Assembly: GCF_050947875.1 (NCBI RefSeq)
Contig: NC_134572.1
Span: 155,269,105-155,333,104 of the forward strand
Direction: 5' to 3'
Source of the DNA: Dermacentor variabilis
Taxonomy: Eukaryota; Arthropoda; Arachnida; Ixodida; Ixodidae
Length of the DNA: 64,000 nucleotides
The translations under genes were made by a program, and so were the position numbers. Below the pieces are notes generated by a model that did not search any database, was not told the DNA's origin, and worked only from the letters and a program-made list of their open reading frames with translations. Below, in pieces: positions 43,080 to 55,465 of this stretch (positions are counted from its first letter, which is position 1; each line of letters starts with the position of its first letter).

Positions 43080-45720
43080 TCGCGCTTACAATCACCATGA
43101 TTGGTATACCTGCACCATTAGGCGTCGGTACCCTCAATGTACGGGGTCTAGGGGCTAGTCGCAAGCAATATAGTGTGAAACGCATAATGCAAGAAAGAGA
43201 CCTAGATTTGCTTGCGGTACAGGAGATGAACGTGAGCAGAGAGGAGGCGACCGAAGGCTTGCTAGCAAAATGTTCTTTAAGGTACAATGTATACATGAGC
43301 CATGTGGTGGGAACAACAGGCGGGTGTGTGTTGTTTCTTAAAACTTCAATTGGCATTGCCGTTGAAACGGTGAGAAGTTGCTTGCAAGGGCGCTTTGTTT
43401 TGTGCGATCTTTCTTACGGGGAAGCGAAATTTAGATTTATTTGTGTCTATGCACCTTGAAAACTGCATGAAAGATGTTTGTTCTTTAGCGAATTGAGTAT
43501 GTATTTTGATTGTGAGCGGTGTTTGTGATGGGTGACTACAATTGTGTCCTTAATCAGGAAGACCGTTCGAACACTGCTATTGTAAATGATGAAAGTGTTG
43601 CGTATCTTAAAGATTGCGTGAGCAAATTCTCTTTAAATGACGTGGCACAGTTTGCAAGAGGTGGAAGTCTCCAGGACTTCACACACTTTCAAGGTACCAG
43701 CCATGCACGACTAGATCGAGTGTATGTGTGTTCGGAGATTGCCCCTTTCTGTCAGAACTACGATGTAGATGCTCTTTCTTTCAGTGATCATTGTATAGTG
43801 ACTTTCGAGATTGGCCAAAAACAAAAAAGGAAACTTTAATGAGAAAGATGGAAATTGAATGACAAGCTTATCAAAGAAGACGTGTTCATAGAGAAAACAA
43901 AAAAGAAAAACAGCAGTTTTTAATGACACACTACGCGGTACCGCAGAGAAATGGAAGTTTTTAAACAAAGCGTAAAATTGAACGCAATAGACAGAGATGG
44001 GCATATGAAGTATCAGGATCAAAAATCATGAACAGGGTCCACGGTAGGAGCTCGAAGACTTGGTGCGAATTGAAACAGCTAATCCGGGTTTGGTGACGCA
44101 AGAACTGCAAGTCATTAAAAGAAAACTAGAAAGCTTACAGGAGGATAAATATATAGGTGCAATTATACGTGCACGAGCTGAAAAATAGCTCGCGGGGGTA
44201 GTACCAACAAAGCGAGCTTTGTTAGATGAAAAGGCACACGCTCGAGGAAATGAAATATTGGAAATAGAAATAATGGTAAGATATTCAGAGAACAGAAAGT
44301 GATCATGACGGCATCTGAAAGTTGCTATAGAAAGTTGTTTTGTTGTCGTGAGCCAAAGGTGCCGGGCTACGAGGATGAATTTTTGGCAGAAATGCCGACG
44401 CTAGGCAAAGAGGAAACGAATTTATTAGAAATGAACATCAGTATGGAAGAGATTGAGAGTGATATTGAGGAACTAAGCTCGGGCAAATCTCCTGGTCCCG
44501 ATGGGATTACCGCGGCATTTAACAAGGCGTTCAAGACGGATAAGGCAACAGCATTGCATAAAATATTTTCATAGGCACTCTAGCGGGCGACTTTACCTCC
44601 ATCGTTCGATCGTGCAACACAATTCAAATCCCAAAAGGCAAAGATAATAATATATTACGTAAAGTAACGGTATACAGGCCAATTGCGTTGACAAATGTTG
44701 ACTACAAGGTTTTCATAAAAGTTCTTGCAGGAAGGCTGCAGGGAGTTATACGGTAGTTGTGCCGCATCAGACATGCGGCATCAGAGGTAGGAAAATATTT
44801 CCAAATATTCATACAGCTAGAAGCATTTCAGAACATTGCGATAGCGCTCTCCTCTAGGTAGCGATGCTGCAAATAAATCTAGCTAAAGCTTTTGATACGG
44901 TACCACATAGCGTTCTCTTTTTAATAATTATGCAGGACTAGGTTCCGCCATGTTAAAGGCATCAAAATGGCATATCAAAGCTCATGTACAAATTTAATTG
45001 TTATAGGTGAAATCTTACAACGTATAGAAAACTCTCTTCCGTTCAACAGGGTTGTCCGTTAAGGCCTTTACTTTTTGCTTTATTTTTGGAGCCGCTCTGT
45101 AGAAAAATTGTTAATAGTACAGAAATCAGGTGTTTAATATAGTCATGTGAAGTACGTGTTCTAGCTTATGCCGATGACGTTGCCCTATTAGCTGCAGATG
45201 GAGAGAGTGTTAGCTCATTAATAATTAAGAATTACTGAAAAGGTTTTGCGAGAAAACCGGCAGTGAAATCAATAAGCAAAAGAGTATTGGTCTCTGGCAT
45301 GGCCATTGGAGTGCCACGCCCTGTGTTTTTGAAGATATCCGGTGGCTCGCGACACCTAGCACTTACCTGGGGGTACCTTTCGATGGGTATCTTGAGAACG
45401 AGTCACTCTAGCTCGAAAAAACGGAAGAAGTGCTTGCGATGGCCGAAGCATGGGGTGGCTGTGAATTGTTGATTTTTGCACGTGGCACTATTTGTAACGT
45501 TCTTCTCGCTGCGCAAATTATGTATCTTCTGCAGGCACTGCATTGTACACGTAAGCACATTCCAAAATTTCACCGAATCATTGCCACGTTTACCTGGTGT
45601 TCTACGTGCCCGCTTTCGCAGAGATAATTAGTTTGGATCCCGAAGATTTTATTACCACTGTGATCGTGAAGGTATCCGCTATCCTCCGATACCCTACTAT
45701 CCATCAAACGTGCATTTTTC
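43080..45720 (+). pseudogene. LINE-E ORF2: endonuclease and reverse transcriptase
   Basis: Endonuclease: VGTLNVRGLGASRKQYSVKR, LLAVQEMNVS (catalytic Glu), FICVYAP, VMGDYNCVLNQEDRS, HARLDRVYVC and LSFSDHCIVTFEI, so all key motifs are present in spite of a stop near 43460. RT: SSGKSPGPDGITAAF, YRPIALTNVDYKVF, LAKAFDTVPHS and LAYADDVALL with intact YADD, spread over several frames. The first part (42584-43459) is fused in frame with the ORF1 tail because the ORF1 stop has been lost. Confidence 0.78.
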
Positions 45721-46035
45721 ATAGATTTACGGGACTTTACCTGGTTCAGCGCCAATAGGCATTGCTAGGCCTGAGCGAAGCCAAGGCTTGCTAGGCCTAG
45801 CCAGCCGTACTACTGCCATGGCAACATGAGGGTTTTCCCCGCCGCTTTGGCGCACGGTTCCCAGGTTTCCCAAATGTGCTTGCAAGTAGAGGGAAAAAAA
45901 TTGTGCCCGAGGAATTTCATCGCACGCCCGGATGGCTGGACAACCGTGGGCACACGAGACGAACACGCCTGCAAGCAACGCAGGGTGAGTCGAATTCTCG
46001 TACTGATACTCCGAGCTCTCATCAGAAAACTAAAT

Positions 46036-47840
46036 TCAACAAGACTGTTAGGACCGCAGTTATTCGAGTGGCTCGCATGCCCGCTATGCCTGCGGAAGAA
46101 ATTAAGATCGTCGTGCGGCCCCGCGGCAGACTCGATATTTCGAAGGCGGGAGCTGTATGCGTGGCTACTGCCATCATGGCGGCGGCGTGAATTGAGAAGG
46201 CAGATCGAGCTGAGGATATGGCGCGTCTCAATACACATCACAACATTATGGTGATCAGCACTCCGCGCGAGGAACGAGCGAAGAAGTTTGCTCGAGTACA
46301 AGCTATCATTGTTCAAAGCAAAATATACGAAGTGAGCGTTTGCCGAACGACCGCCCACCACACAGACAAGGGCGGGATCAGGGGCATAGCACTCGAGGAC
46401 AGAGGAGCCGAAATAATGAAGCAGGTCGTTACAAAGTACAACCCCCTCGCCGTGGGGGCGAAGCGTATCTGGAACACGACGACAATAATCGCAGCGTTCA
46501 ACGGTATCATGGTTTCCAACTGTTTGCGTTATGGATCCACGCTCTATCCGTGCAGTCTCTACAGGAAGCAAATAGACGTTTGCAAAGTATGCGACAAGGT
46601 TGGCCACAGGTGCGACGTGTGCCCCACACCGAGGGTACGTGTTTCTCTTTAATGCGGTGTTTCTATTCATAGAGAGGACCACAAGTGTGTCCCCAAGGGC
46701 AAGCTCAGTGGTGAAGAACACCCCAATAGGGACCACCTCTGCAGAGCCAAATAGAAGGTGCCATACGTTTCGCGGCGACGGCGATGGGAATGCCGTTACG
46801 CCGAAGAATAGCGAAAGCAAGCACTCTAATCAAGCTCCTTTCCACGCCTAGGACGCTCCCGCTCGCGCAGCGGTTCCCATGGCGGATCCCGCAGCGCTTC
46901 GCGCCATGCCTCACGCCATGCATCACGTTACGCTTCCCGTCATGCTTCGCGCAACGCATCCCGCGGCCGTGACTCGTCGGACAGGAACAGCTGCGACGCA
47001 AAGCGATTGCGCTCCCGTGACAAAGTAATCTGGGCGGACGTAGCCAAGGGCGAAGTTAAAGGCAGCAGCGCCAGCTCCAACAGCGCCACTAGTGGCCAAA
47101 GCACTCCGAGCAGCTGGTAGGCGTGGATTACCAGCCCCTACTACAAGCAACTCGGACAAGTGCGCGCAACCAACGCGACGCTGGTAGAAATGACGCGCCG
47201 GCTTGCCGAAGAGCTAGCCGAAGTCAACAAACAACTTTCAGCACAGCAAGCCCATCCAAGGACAGACCCGACTCAGTCACCCGAGACACCTACACCCGCC
47301 ACCGACACGCCATCACACCAAGGGATACAATCAATGAACAAAACCCAAGACCAAGCCCAGGAGGAGGAGACCATTGACCCAACCCACAAGAAACGAGCAC
47401 GCACCGAACCTACACCCACCATTGTCCCCGAGCAGAACACCGACACGCTATCGCACCAAGGCACAGAATCAAAGGACAAAACCCAAGACGTGCCCCAGGA
47501 GGAGAAGACCACTGACCTAACCACCAAGAAACGAACACGCACTTCATCACGACATTACAAGGACCCGACCCAATTGGAAACTCACATCGAAGCCAAAATT
47601 GAAGCGCTTGCCAACACCTACGCCAGCACGGCTGCCGTGACCGACCAACGACTGGCGCGGCTGGAGGAACTGATCACCACGTCCTTGCGCACCATACAAG
47701 AGCATTTCGATTTCATTGAACACACCTTTAAGCCCACAGTGCGCAGCCCCATCTTTTCAGCGGAATTCGCCAACCACACATACCTCCAAGGACAGACGCA
47801 AGCCCCGCCCTCACCACAACTATGTCCCAAACCAATCCAC
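46036..47840 (+). pseudogene. LINE-F ORF1: zinc knuckle and RS-repeat protein
   Basis: Frames at 46036-46190 (VIRVARMPAMPAEEIKIVVR) and 46218-46652 (MVISTPREERAKKFARVQAI, KYNPLAVGAKRIWNTTTIIA) end with the knuckle CKVCDKVGHRCDVC. After frame changes comes a serine-arginine region (46860-46990) with six consecutive x-A-S-R tetrapeptides (46893-46964). Then WADVAKGEVKG and a 283-codon open stretch (47160-48011) with two Pro/Thr/Gln-rich near repeats and a helical end (QLETHIEAKIEALANTY). RNA-binding nucleoprotein of the element. The start is not certain. Confidence 0.72.
46893..46964 (+). repeat. 12-bp repeat coding six x-A-S-R tetrapeptides
   Basis: Units encode SASR, HASR, HASR, YASR, HASR, NASR within LINE-F ORF1. 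Confidence 0.9.
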
Positions 47841-47849
47841 AATAGGATC

Positions 47850-50800
47850 GCTACCGGGCCTTACGGTCTGACACTGGAACTGCCACTGTTACAACAAGAA
47901 AGCAGAGCTGCGACAACATATTACCACAGTAAACAAGAAACCCGACATTATCCTACTGCAAGAAATGGCGACGGTCACTCCCACCCTCCCTTGGTATCGC
48001 GTTCACGTTAGCCAAGCGGAGGGACGGGGCGTCCGCCCGTTTCTCCGAAAAGGGCTGACGTTCATCCAGCACCAACTCAAACACGGCCGCATGAGGGTGG
48101 AATACGCCTTTACCGAAACCATTCTAAGCAAACAAGAGAAAGGTAGCCTGTTCATCGCCAACATCTACAGTAACACCAAGCAGCAAACACAGAAATTCAA
48201 GGCCCTACTACACACAGCCCGCACCGAAGCCAGAGACAACACGTTGCTGATCGGAGGGGACTTCAACGCCGCCCATCGAGCGTGGGTTTACGTGAAGGCC
48301 GAGGCCAAGGGACGGCACTTATTACAGGATACCCTGGACCACAACTGTGTCCTAATCACCGGCCCCGCGCATCCTACCCGCATCGGCAACTCCGTAGCAC
48401 GAGACACCATACCAGACCTTACTATATTCAAAAATGACCACACGGGCAAAGTAACATGGCGCAACACGGGCGTCGACCTGGGCAGGGACCACTACATCCT
48501 CGAAATTACGATGCCCAACCAATTACAGAGCACTAACATTATACACAAGTAGACGGACTGGGACGGATTCCATAAGGGGCGCCTCACCACAGCACAAGAC
48601 ATCACAGAGATAGAAATCCAGACGCCAGAGCTCCGCGATGCAGTGCGCTCAGCCACAAAGGTTATATAAACAGATGAGGACGTCAGCATCGTGGACAGCC
48701 ACCTGGCCCATCAGATCGAGGCCAAACATTCGATACAGGCGCGTTGGAAGCAGCACCGGTTGAATCGCAAATTGAGGAAGAAGGTGGGTGACTTAAACAG
48801 GGTCACTGAACACCATTGCATGCTCCTGTGCCGTCTGCAGTGGAACGAAATCTGCAACCGAGCTGATCGGGAACTGCATCGCAGTTGTACATGGAATATA
48901 TTTCGGCACCTCCTAGACGAAACAAAGACCAAGTCATACCAGCGCGACCACCTGGCGCGCCTCATGCACACCATCACACAACAACAAGGAAAAGACAATG
49001 TTACCAGGAGCCTGGAAGCCAAGTATCTGCCAGACACGCTGACAGAAACCCACCCGCCGTACGGGGGGCCGCCCAAAGCGTAGCTTGACCGAGACCTTAC
49101 CATATCAGAGTACGGGTAACACTGCACGAGCTCAACACCCGCTCAGCATCAGGCCCCGATCTCGTTACCAACAAGGTGCTACGCAACCTGGATGATGCTT
49201 CGATAGAGGCCCTCACTCATCACTTCAATGAATGCTAGCATTCAGGCAAGCTCCCCGACAGTGGAAAACGGCAAGAACGATCCTGATTCCGAAACCGCGC
49301 AAACTGCTGGACATCGGCAACCTGCGTCCCATCTCGCTGACGTCCTGCGTGGGCAAGGTGCTGGAGCACGTGGTCGCCAACCGGTGGAAGGAATACCCAG
49401 AGGAGGAAGGCCTCTATCCTGACACGATGATCGACTTCCGGTGCAGACAAGATGCCATGTTACCACCCAAACAAGAAATCATTGACAACAAGACACAAGA
49501 CAGCAAAGTAATTCTGGGTCTCCATTGACGAAGTGCATTCGACCAAGTCACTCAGCCATATTAGCACACGTATCAAGACTCAACATGGGGGTAACGAGCT
49601 ACAATTATATTCAAGACTTCTTGACCAACCGCAGCTGTTTGTCCTCACACCGCTTCGACCGGGACGGAAGCACGCTCCCCTGCGGGAGTGTGACCACATC
49701 AAGATTTTGACTGCATCGGGGCATCACTTCCCCGAAGTTCCCAAGATCAGGGTCCTGGACCTGCTGCTCACCAAGAGCTGCCGCAACGACGAGACCATCA
49801 ACAAGCTTACCCCCAAGGCAATGGACGCCATCCGGCTCATACACCGAGTCTCTACACGACGGGCGGGCATGCGTGAAGACAGTGTCGTGCTCCTTGTCCA
49901 GTCGTTCGTGATCAGTCACATCGCCTGCGTTGCGACCTACCTCAACATGCACGTCACTGACAGCACCAAGATCATGACGCTGATCAGACGGGCTTACAAG
50001 ACGGCGCTGGGTTTAGTGGAGACCACGAGTACGGCTCGGTTCCTGCAGCTCGGCGTCCATAACACCCTAGAAGAAATAGCCGAGGTGCAGCTCACGGCGC
50101 AATTGGAGCGCCTCTCTACCACCAAGACGGGCCGCAGTATACTAACATCCCTGGGTTAAAGCCCTCAAGCTCCCAGCCGTCAACCGTGCGCGATCACAGA
50201 TGTGGCACGGGCCCACATTTACGTGGACCCCATCACGAAGAACATGCACCGAGAGTACAACCAAGAACTGCGGCAGGCGCGGGCCAAGGCTCTCACCGAA
50301 CATCACGCCCAAGGCCCGCACGCCCGGTACGTGGACGCAGCGGAATACAAGCGGGAAGGCTTCGCGGCAGTGGTCGTTGCGGCGGCTACCGACACCAAGA
50401 GAACGGCATCGAGCGTGCGGTGCACGAACGCCACAGACGCTGAGGAGGTTGCCGTCGCTCTGGCGATCACCGAGGCCGAGTGTCGCGCCATGCTAAGCGA
50501 CTCGTGGAATGCCGTGTGCAACTTTGCCAAGGGGCGAATATGCGCGCCGGCGGCCGCCATCATCGGCAAGCTTCAACTTCAAGATCGCGGCAGGACCGTT
50601 CGTATCAAGTGGCTCCCGGCGCACGCCGGCGAGTGTGCATCCTCACCGATCCACAACGAGACAGCCCATTCGGCGGCGCGAGCGCTTATCTTCCGCGCCC
50701 CCGAGAGTGACCGTTCCCTGTGGCGGTTTGAAACCAAGGACAGATTGACCAGTTATGCCGAAGTAACCAAGTGTTACCGCTTAGCTCGATGGACAACGCC

Positions 50801-51064
50801 GCCTCTCCACCCGGCACTCAGTCGGGAGGAGGCCGTAATCCTAAGGCAAATACAGACAGCGTCACTCCTCACCCCCGCAGTGCTGCGCGTGCTTCATCCA
50901 GAGCTCTATCCGAGTGGGCTGTGCGGTGTTTGGCAGCGGGTCATGAGCCTCATGACCCACTACAAACGGGCCCAACTGGGGTACTGCAGAGAAGGGTATA
51001 ACCCCGGGTCGACGCTTGGCCAGCATCCCTACGCGTTAAACCGTCGTTTTCCGGCACTTCATTA
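47850..51064 (+). pseudogene. LINE-F ORF2: endonuclease, partly deleted RT, RNase H
   Basis: Endonuclease 47965-48552 holds NIYSNTKQQTQKF, LLIGGDFNAAHRAW and LGRDHYILEI (usual SDH is RDH). RT fingers: SASGPDLVTNKVL, ILIPKPRKLLDIGNLRPISL, TSCVGKVLEHVV. Near 49690 the sequence jumps from ...STLPCGSVT to IRVLDLLLTKS, so the palm with the YADD box is deleted. Thumb: LQLGVHNTLEEIAE. RNase H (50202-50690): YVDAAEY, EEVAVALAIT, LSDSWNAVCNFA and WLPAHAGE, then a conserved C-terminal helix REEAVILRQIQT. Stops after IIHK and KVI. RNase H is the best-preserved part. Confidence 0.8.
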
Positions 51065-51087
51065 AAGTTATCCCTATCCTATCCTTC

Positions 51088-51295
51088 GCGTGAGCGAACA
51101 TCACGGACAAATTTATTCAGTCGAGTAAAAAAAGGTGGTCTGTCGGTGTGCCATTTCTTTCATCAGCAAGTTGTATCAGATTTCATATTGGTAGGGGACG
51201 AAAGAGACCCGTTTCTGTGTTGTTTTTTTCAAACCATGTTGGCAGTTTCTATGCCTGATTTTTTGTTTCTTCAGCCATTGGCCCTCAATAAACAA
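51088..51295. other. short spacer between LINE-F and LINE-G
   Basis: Ends with GCCCTCAATAAACAA, which resembles yet another LINE tail; nothing else is seen. Confidence 0.4.
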
Positions 51296-51309
51296 GTTCA
51301 ATGTTCTTG
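51296..51309 (+). repeat. target-site duplication of LINE-G, left copy
   Basis: GTTCAATGTTCTTG, repeated exactly at 57271-57284. Confidence 0.85.
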
Positions 51310-51331
51310 AATGAATGAATGAATGAATGAG
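51310..51331 (+). repeat. (TGAA)n microsatellite tail of LINE-G
   Basis: About five TGAA units; on the element strand this is an (ATTC)n 3' terminus, which replaces a poly-A tail in such LINEs. Confidence 0.9.
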
Positions 51332-51759
51332 TGTATGTGTAGTTTTTATTGGCGCAAGGGCCAGGTATGGCCAAAGAGCACCGTGCAAATGTTGGTGATT
51401 TCGCAGTGGAGAGATCGGTTCTACGAAGTTGATGTGAAGTGGCTGTAAAGGGGCCTAAAATATAGTCACTGTAATGTGCGTAAAATGTACGTTATGGCGA
51501 TGACAAATGACGTGTACTATGAGCATTAAGGTGCAGTGCAAAAAATGATACGATATAGAAAATGCAGTAGTTTCTAAAGTTCACTAGAGCACCATGGCCT
51601 CCTTAGAGCCCTTGAGACACAAGGGCCTGGAGGCATGTGCTATGCAAAACAACTATCACAGCGGCATCCTCTGGAAAGAGGATGCGCTACGAATTAATTG
51701 GGCTCATAACATGTAGGACAACCTCAGTTAAAAAGTTGAGGACTACTTTGGTGTTGAAA

Positions 51760-54700
51760 AATGGTTCCTTACCAAGAAACAGCTGGGTGAAGAGGTATGC
51801 AATAACGATATGCAAGAGGAAAATGTTCCTTTCTTTCAGATTCGCCTTTGCGACACCCCAAGAGGACGTGGAGGACGATCAGCCTCTCACCACATCGACC
51901 ACAGGTTGGCGGTTCATTTCCAGTAAGCAGAAAATTGTGTGTATCAAAGGTGTGCCCTATTCTGAGGCGGCAGAATAGGACATCTGTTCGCCATGATTTC
52001 GTTGGGGAGTGCAAAAACCTAACCGTGGCTTTATAACGTAAAGTTTATTGTTTATTTCTGCGTTCCACATGCGTTGCCAGTGTTGTCGCAGTTTCTTACG
52101 CAAGAAAGGCTTCAGATCTGTGACAGGGACAGCAGCTGTAGGAAATGTGTTTGGTGATGTGAGTGATGTGGCCATTTTATCAGCCAGTACATTACCCTCG
52201 ATACCTCTATGGCCTGGTACCCAGCGTATTACTACATGTATATGTGATATATAAATACCGCATAAGAGGGAGTAAAGTTCAAAGAAAACAGGATTTTTAA
52301 GCTTTTGTAATAAAATTAACGCTTTTACGAGAGTTAGCGAATCTGTGTATACAATTGCTCTGTCGAGTTTTAATTTCTCTAGATGCCTTACTCTAGACAG
52401 TACTGCATAGGGTTCTGCAGTGAAGATACTTGTTTGCAGGTTCAATAAGTCAGATTTAGAAAGAGAGGGACCAACAGCAGCATAAGATACACCAGCATGT
52501 GATTTGGACGCGTCTGTGTAGAATTCGGAGCAGCTATACTTTGATTGAAGTTCACGGAAATGCATAGGGATTTCGAGGTCAGGTGCGTACTTTGTGACCT
52601 CTCAAAGGACACGTCACAGTCTATCTCCTGCCACTCCCAGGGCGGTAATAGCTTAGCTGGAGGTATTAGGCGATGTTCTAGAACAGAGAAATCCATTACC
52701 GTGCTAAGTTCTCTTCCAAGCAGTGAGAAAGGAAGTCTCGTAGAGTGTTTATTATGAAAAAGTGTTTCACACGTCAAGTCGTTAACAGTGTTGAAACACG
52801 GACGTTTTTTATTGGAGCGCACATTGAGAAAATAGGTAAAGCTGATGTACGTTCTCTGAAAATGTAGTGACCACTTGTCTGACTCTGCATATAGACTTTC
52901 CACCGGGCTTGTTCTAAATGCGCCAGTGGGCAGGCGGATACCCAGTTGATGAACGGGGTCGAACATCTTTAGCGCACTCGGGGCAGCAGAGTGATATACT
53001 ATGGCACCATAATGTAACCGTGATCTAACCAGGCTCCCGTAAAGATTTAAGAGGCACCTCCTGTCGCTACGCCATGCAGTGTGGGATAGTACTTTAAATA
53101 AGTTCATGGTTTTTAGACATTTTTCTTAAAGATATTTTATGTGTGAAATGAAAGTGAGCCTGGAGTCGAGATTAACACCTAGAAATTTGTGCTCTTTCTT
53201 GAAGGGTTTTTGTTGTCCACCCAGTTCTACACAGGGTTCAGGTACCAGGTCTCTCTTTCTTGTGAAGAGAACACAAGAGCTTTTGTGCGGGATGATTTTA
53301 AATCCATTTTGGTCTGCCCCCTTGGACACCTTGTTTAAGCCCTGCTGTACCTGTCTTTCACACACTGTAAGGTTGCAGGGTTTGAAACCTATCTCTATAT
53401 AATCTACGTAGGCGGAATAAAAAATGGCCGGTCGCAGTAAAGGACGAAGTGTGTTCATTTTAACGATAAAGAGAGTGCAACTGAGTACTCCTCCCTGGGG
53501 CACACCTGTTTCCTGTATAAAAGGTCGCGACTATACGTTGCCGATTTTCACGCGAAAGCTACGATCCGACAAATAGCTTTCAATTATGTTCAGCATATTT
53601 CCACGGATACCCATCTCCGACCGGTCTCGCAAGATCCCGAAACGCCATTCCGTGTCATACGATTTATCCATGTGAAGGAATATCGATAGGAAATACTGTC
53701 CATGTATAAATGCATCGCGGATGTTTCCTTCAATGCGCACCATATGATCGGTTGTCGACCGCCCTTCTCTGTAGCCACACTGATAAGGATCGAGCATATT
53801 GTTGAGCTCAAGGAAATGTATAAGTCTGCGATTTATCATTTTTTCAAAAATCTTACACATACAATTTGTTAGAGCCATCGGACGATAACTTGTTGCCAAG
53901 GAAGGGTCTTTTCCCTGCTTTAGAACAGGAACCACAATCGCTTCTTTCCATGTGGATGGGACGTATCCCGAAGCCCAAATAGTGTTGAATAGTGTAAGAA
54001 GTGTAACTTGTGCGTCAGTATGTAGGTTTCTGATCATGTCATACATGACTCTGTCAGGTCACGGTGCAGTGCTTTTGCATGTGTTCAAGGCAGCTCTCAA
54101 CTCGGCAATACCGAAAGGCCGGTTATACGGTTCATTCTGCCTGGATTTTCGTATGATTGGCTTACGCTCTACTATTTCTTTATGTTTAAGAAAGGATTGG
54201 AAATAGTGCGTTGAGCTCGACACTCGCTCAAAGTGCTCCCCAAGTGAGTTTGCCAGGTCTTTCAGTGTATCGCCGTGTGTGTTTACCAGAGGGAGTGAAT
54301 ATGTTTGTCTCCCTTCTATCCTATTAACCTTGTTCCAGACTTTGGACTCATCTCTATAGGAGTTTATACTCGATAAGAACTTCTCCCAACTTTCTCTTCT
54401 AGCCTGTCGGCGGGTTCTGCTGCCTTGGGACTTTACTTTCTGAAAGTTAATAAGATTCTCCGCATTGGGAGAGACGCGTAGCAAACCCCACGCTTTTTCT
54501 GTTTTTTACGAGAGATCCTACAATCGTCGTTCCACCACGGGACACGCCGTTTGCATGCCAGGCCATTTACTTCTGATATGCATTTTGATGCTGCATCTAT
54601 TATAAAGGCTGTAAAATACTCGACAGCAGCATCAATTCCTAAAGAGGACATGTCACCCCATGATATATTAGTTGGGGTTCGGAATTTCTCCCAGTCAGCT

Positions 54701-55401
54701 GTGTCAATGTTCCACCTAGGAGCCTGTGGTGGATATTCGTTTTCTTTAGGTGATCTCAGCAGTATGGGGAAGTGGTCACTTCTAAAAGGATTGTTGTTAA
54801 CTTCGCATTCAAGTTCAGACAGTAGTGACGGGAAAACTAGGCTAAGGTCAATTGACGAAAACGTTTCCTTTGCAAGACAGTAATATGTGGGTGCCTTCTT
54901 ATTAAGCAGACATGCACCGGAAGAAAAAAGGAGCTGTTCAACGAGACGACCTCGTGCATCGATACGAGAGTCTCCCCACAGGCTGCTCTGCGCATTGAAA
55001 TCACCCAGAACAACATAAGGTTCTGGCAATTGATCTATAAAGGACTGAAATTCATGTTTGCTTAGTTTGTAATGTTGTGGTATATAAAGCGAGCAAATGG
55101 TGATAAGTTTATTTAGCAGAACAACTCGAACCGCCACTGCTTCAAGGGGCGTTTGTAGCTGTAAACGCTGACAGGAAATACTTTTATGAATAAAAATGGC
55201 AACACCGCGTGATGATACGACAGCACCATCGCGATCTTTGCGAAACTTGACATACGGTCGGAGAAAGTTTGTGTGTTGTGGTTTTAAGTGTGTTTCCTGT
55301 AGACACAGCACTTTTGGATTGTGTTTTTGGATAAGCTCTTGCATGTCATCAAGGTTCCTAAGAAGACCTCTGATGTTCGCTTGAAATATTTGTGTATCCA
55401 T
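51760..55401 (-). pseudogene. LINE-G ORF2: endonuclease, RT, RNase H, zinc tail
   Basis: Endonuclease 55401-54433, an intact 322-codon frame: MDTQIFQANIRGLLRNLDDM, CLQETHLKP, YVVLGDFNAQSSLWGD, FRSDHFPILL. RT after a frameshift (54484-53126): NRIEGRQTYSLPLVN, YRPMALTNCMCKIFEKMI, GYREGRSTTDHMVRI, QGGVLSCTLF and AYVDYIEIG, where the catalytic Y-V-D-D has become YVDY. Thumb 53107-52442. RNase H 52565-51957 with all acidic residues in place (YTDASKSHAGV, FTAEPYAVL, VYTDSLTLVKAL, WVPGHRGIEGNVLAD). Tail: CGRCGERLIVLHVLLGC, a C-x2-C-x8-H-x4-C zinc motif. Only two or three frameshifts and one stop. Confidence 0.88.
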
Positions 55402-55465
55402 ATTTGAAGTAAAGAGGTGCTATGTATACGGAAACAAAAGTAATAATTACAGAGATTTCAGAGAT

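Larger units (their letters stand above)
41131..45735 (+). mobile_element. LINE-E: L1/Tx1-like LINE
   Basis: A GC-rich leader (41131-41480), ORF1 with zinc knuckles (about 41880-43010) and ORF2 with endonuclease and RT (about 43100-45720) are in order. An unrelated segment of about 400 bp splits the leader from ORF1. The clade is inferred from the VGTLNVRGL endonuclease start, typical of L1/Tx1 elements, and from CCHC-type ORF1. It ends where the LINE-F leader begins. Confidence 0.75.
45736..51087 (+). mobile_element. LINE-F: I-like LINE with RNase H
   Basis: Leader from about 45736 (GCTAGGCCTAGCCAGCC), ORF1 (about 46035-47840), ORF2 (about 47850-51064) and an ATTAAAGTTATCC(CTATC)n tail ending near 51087. 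Nearly full length apart from a deletion in the RT palm. Same family as LINE-D. Confidence 0.82.
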
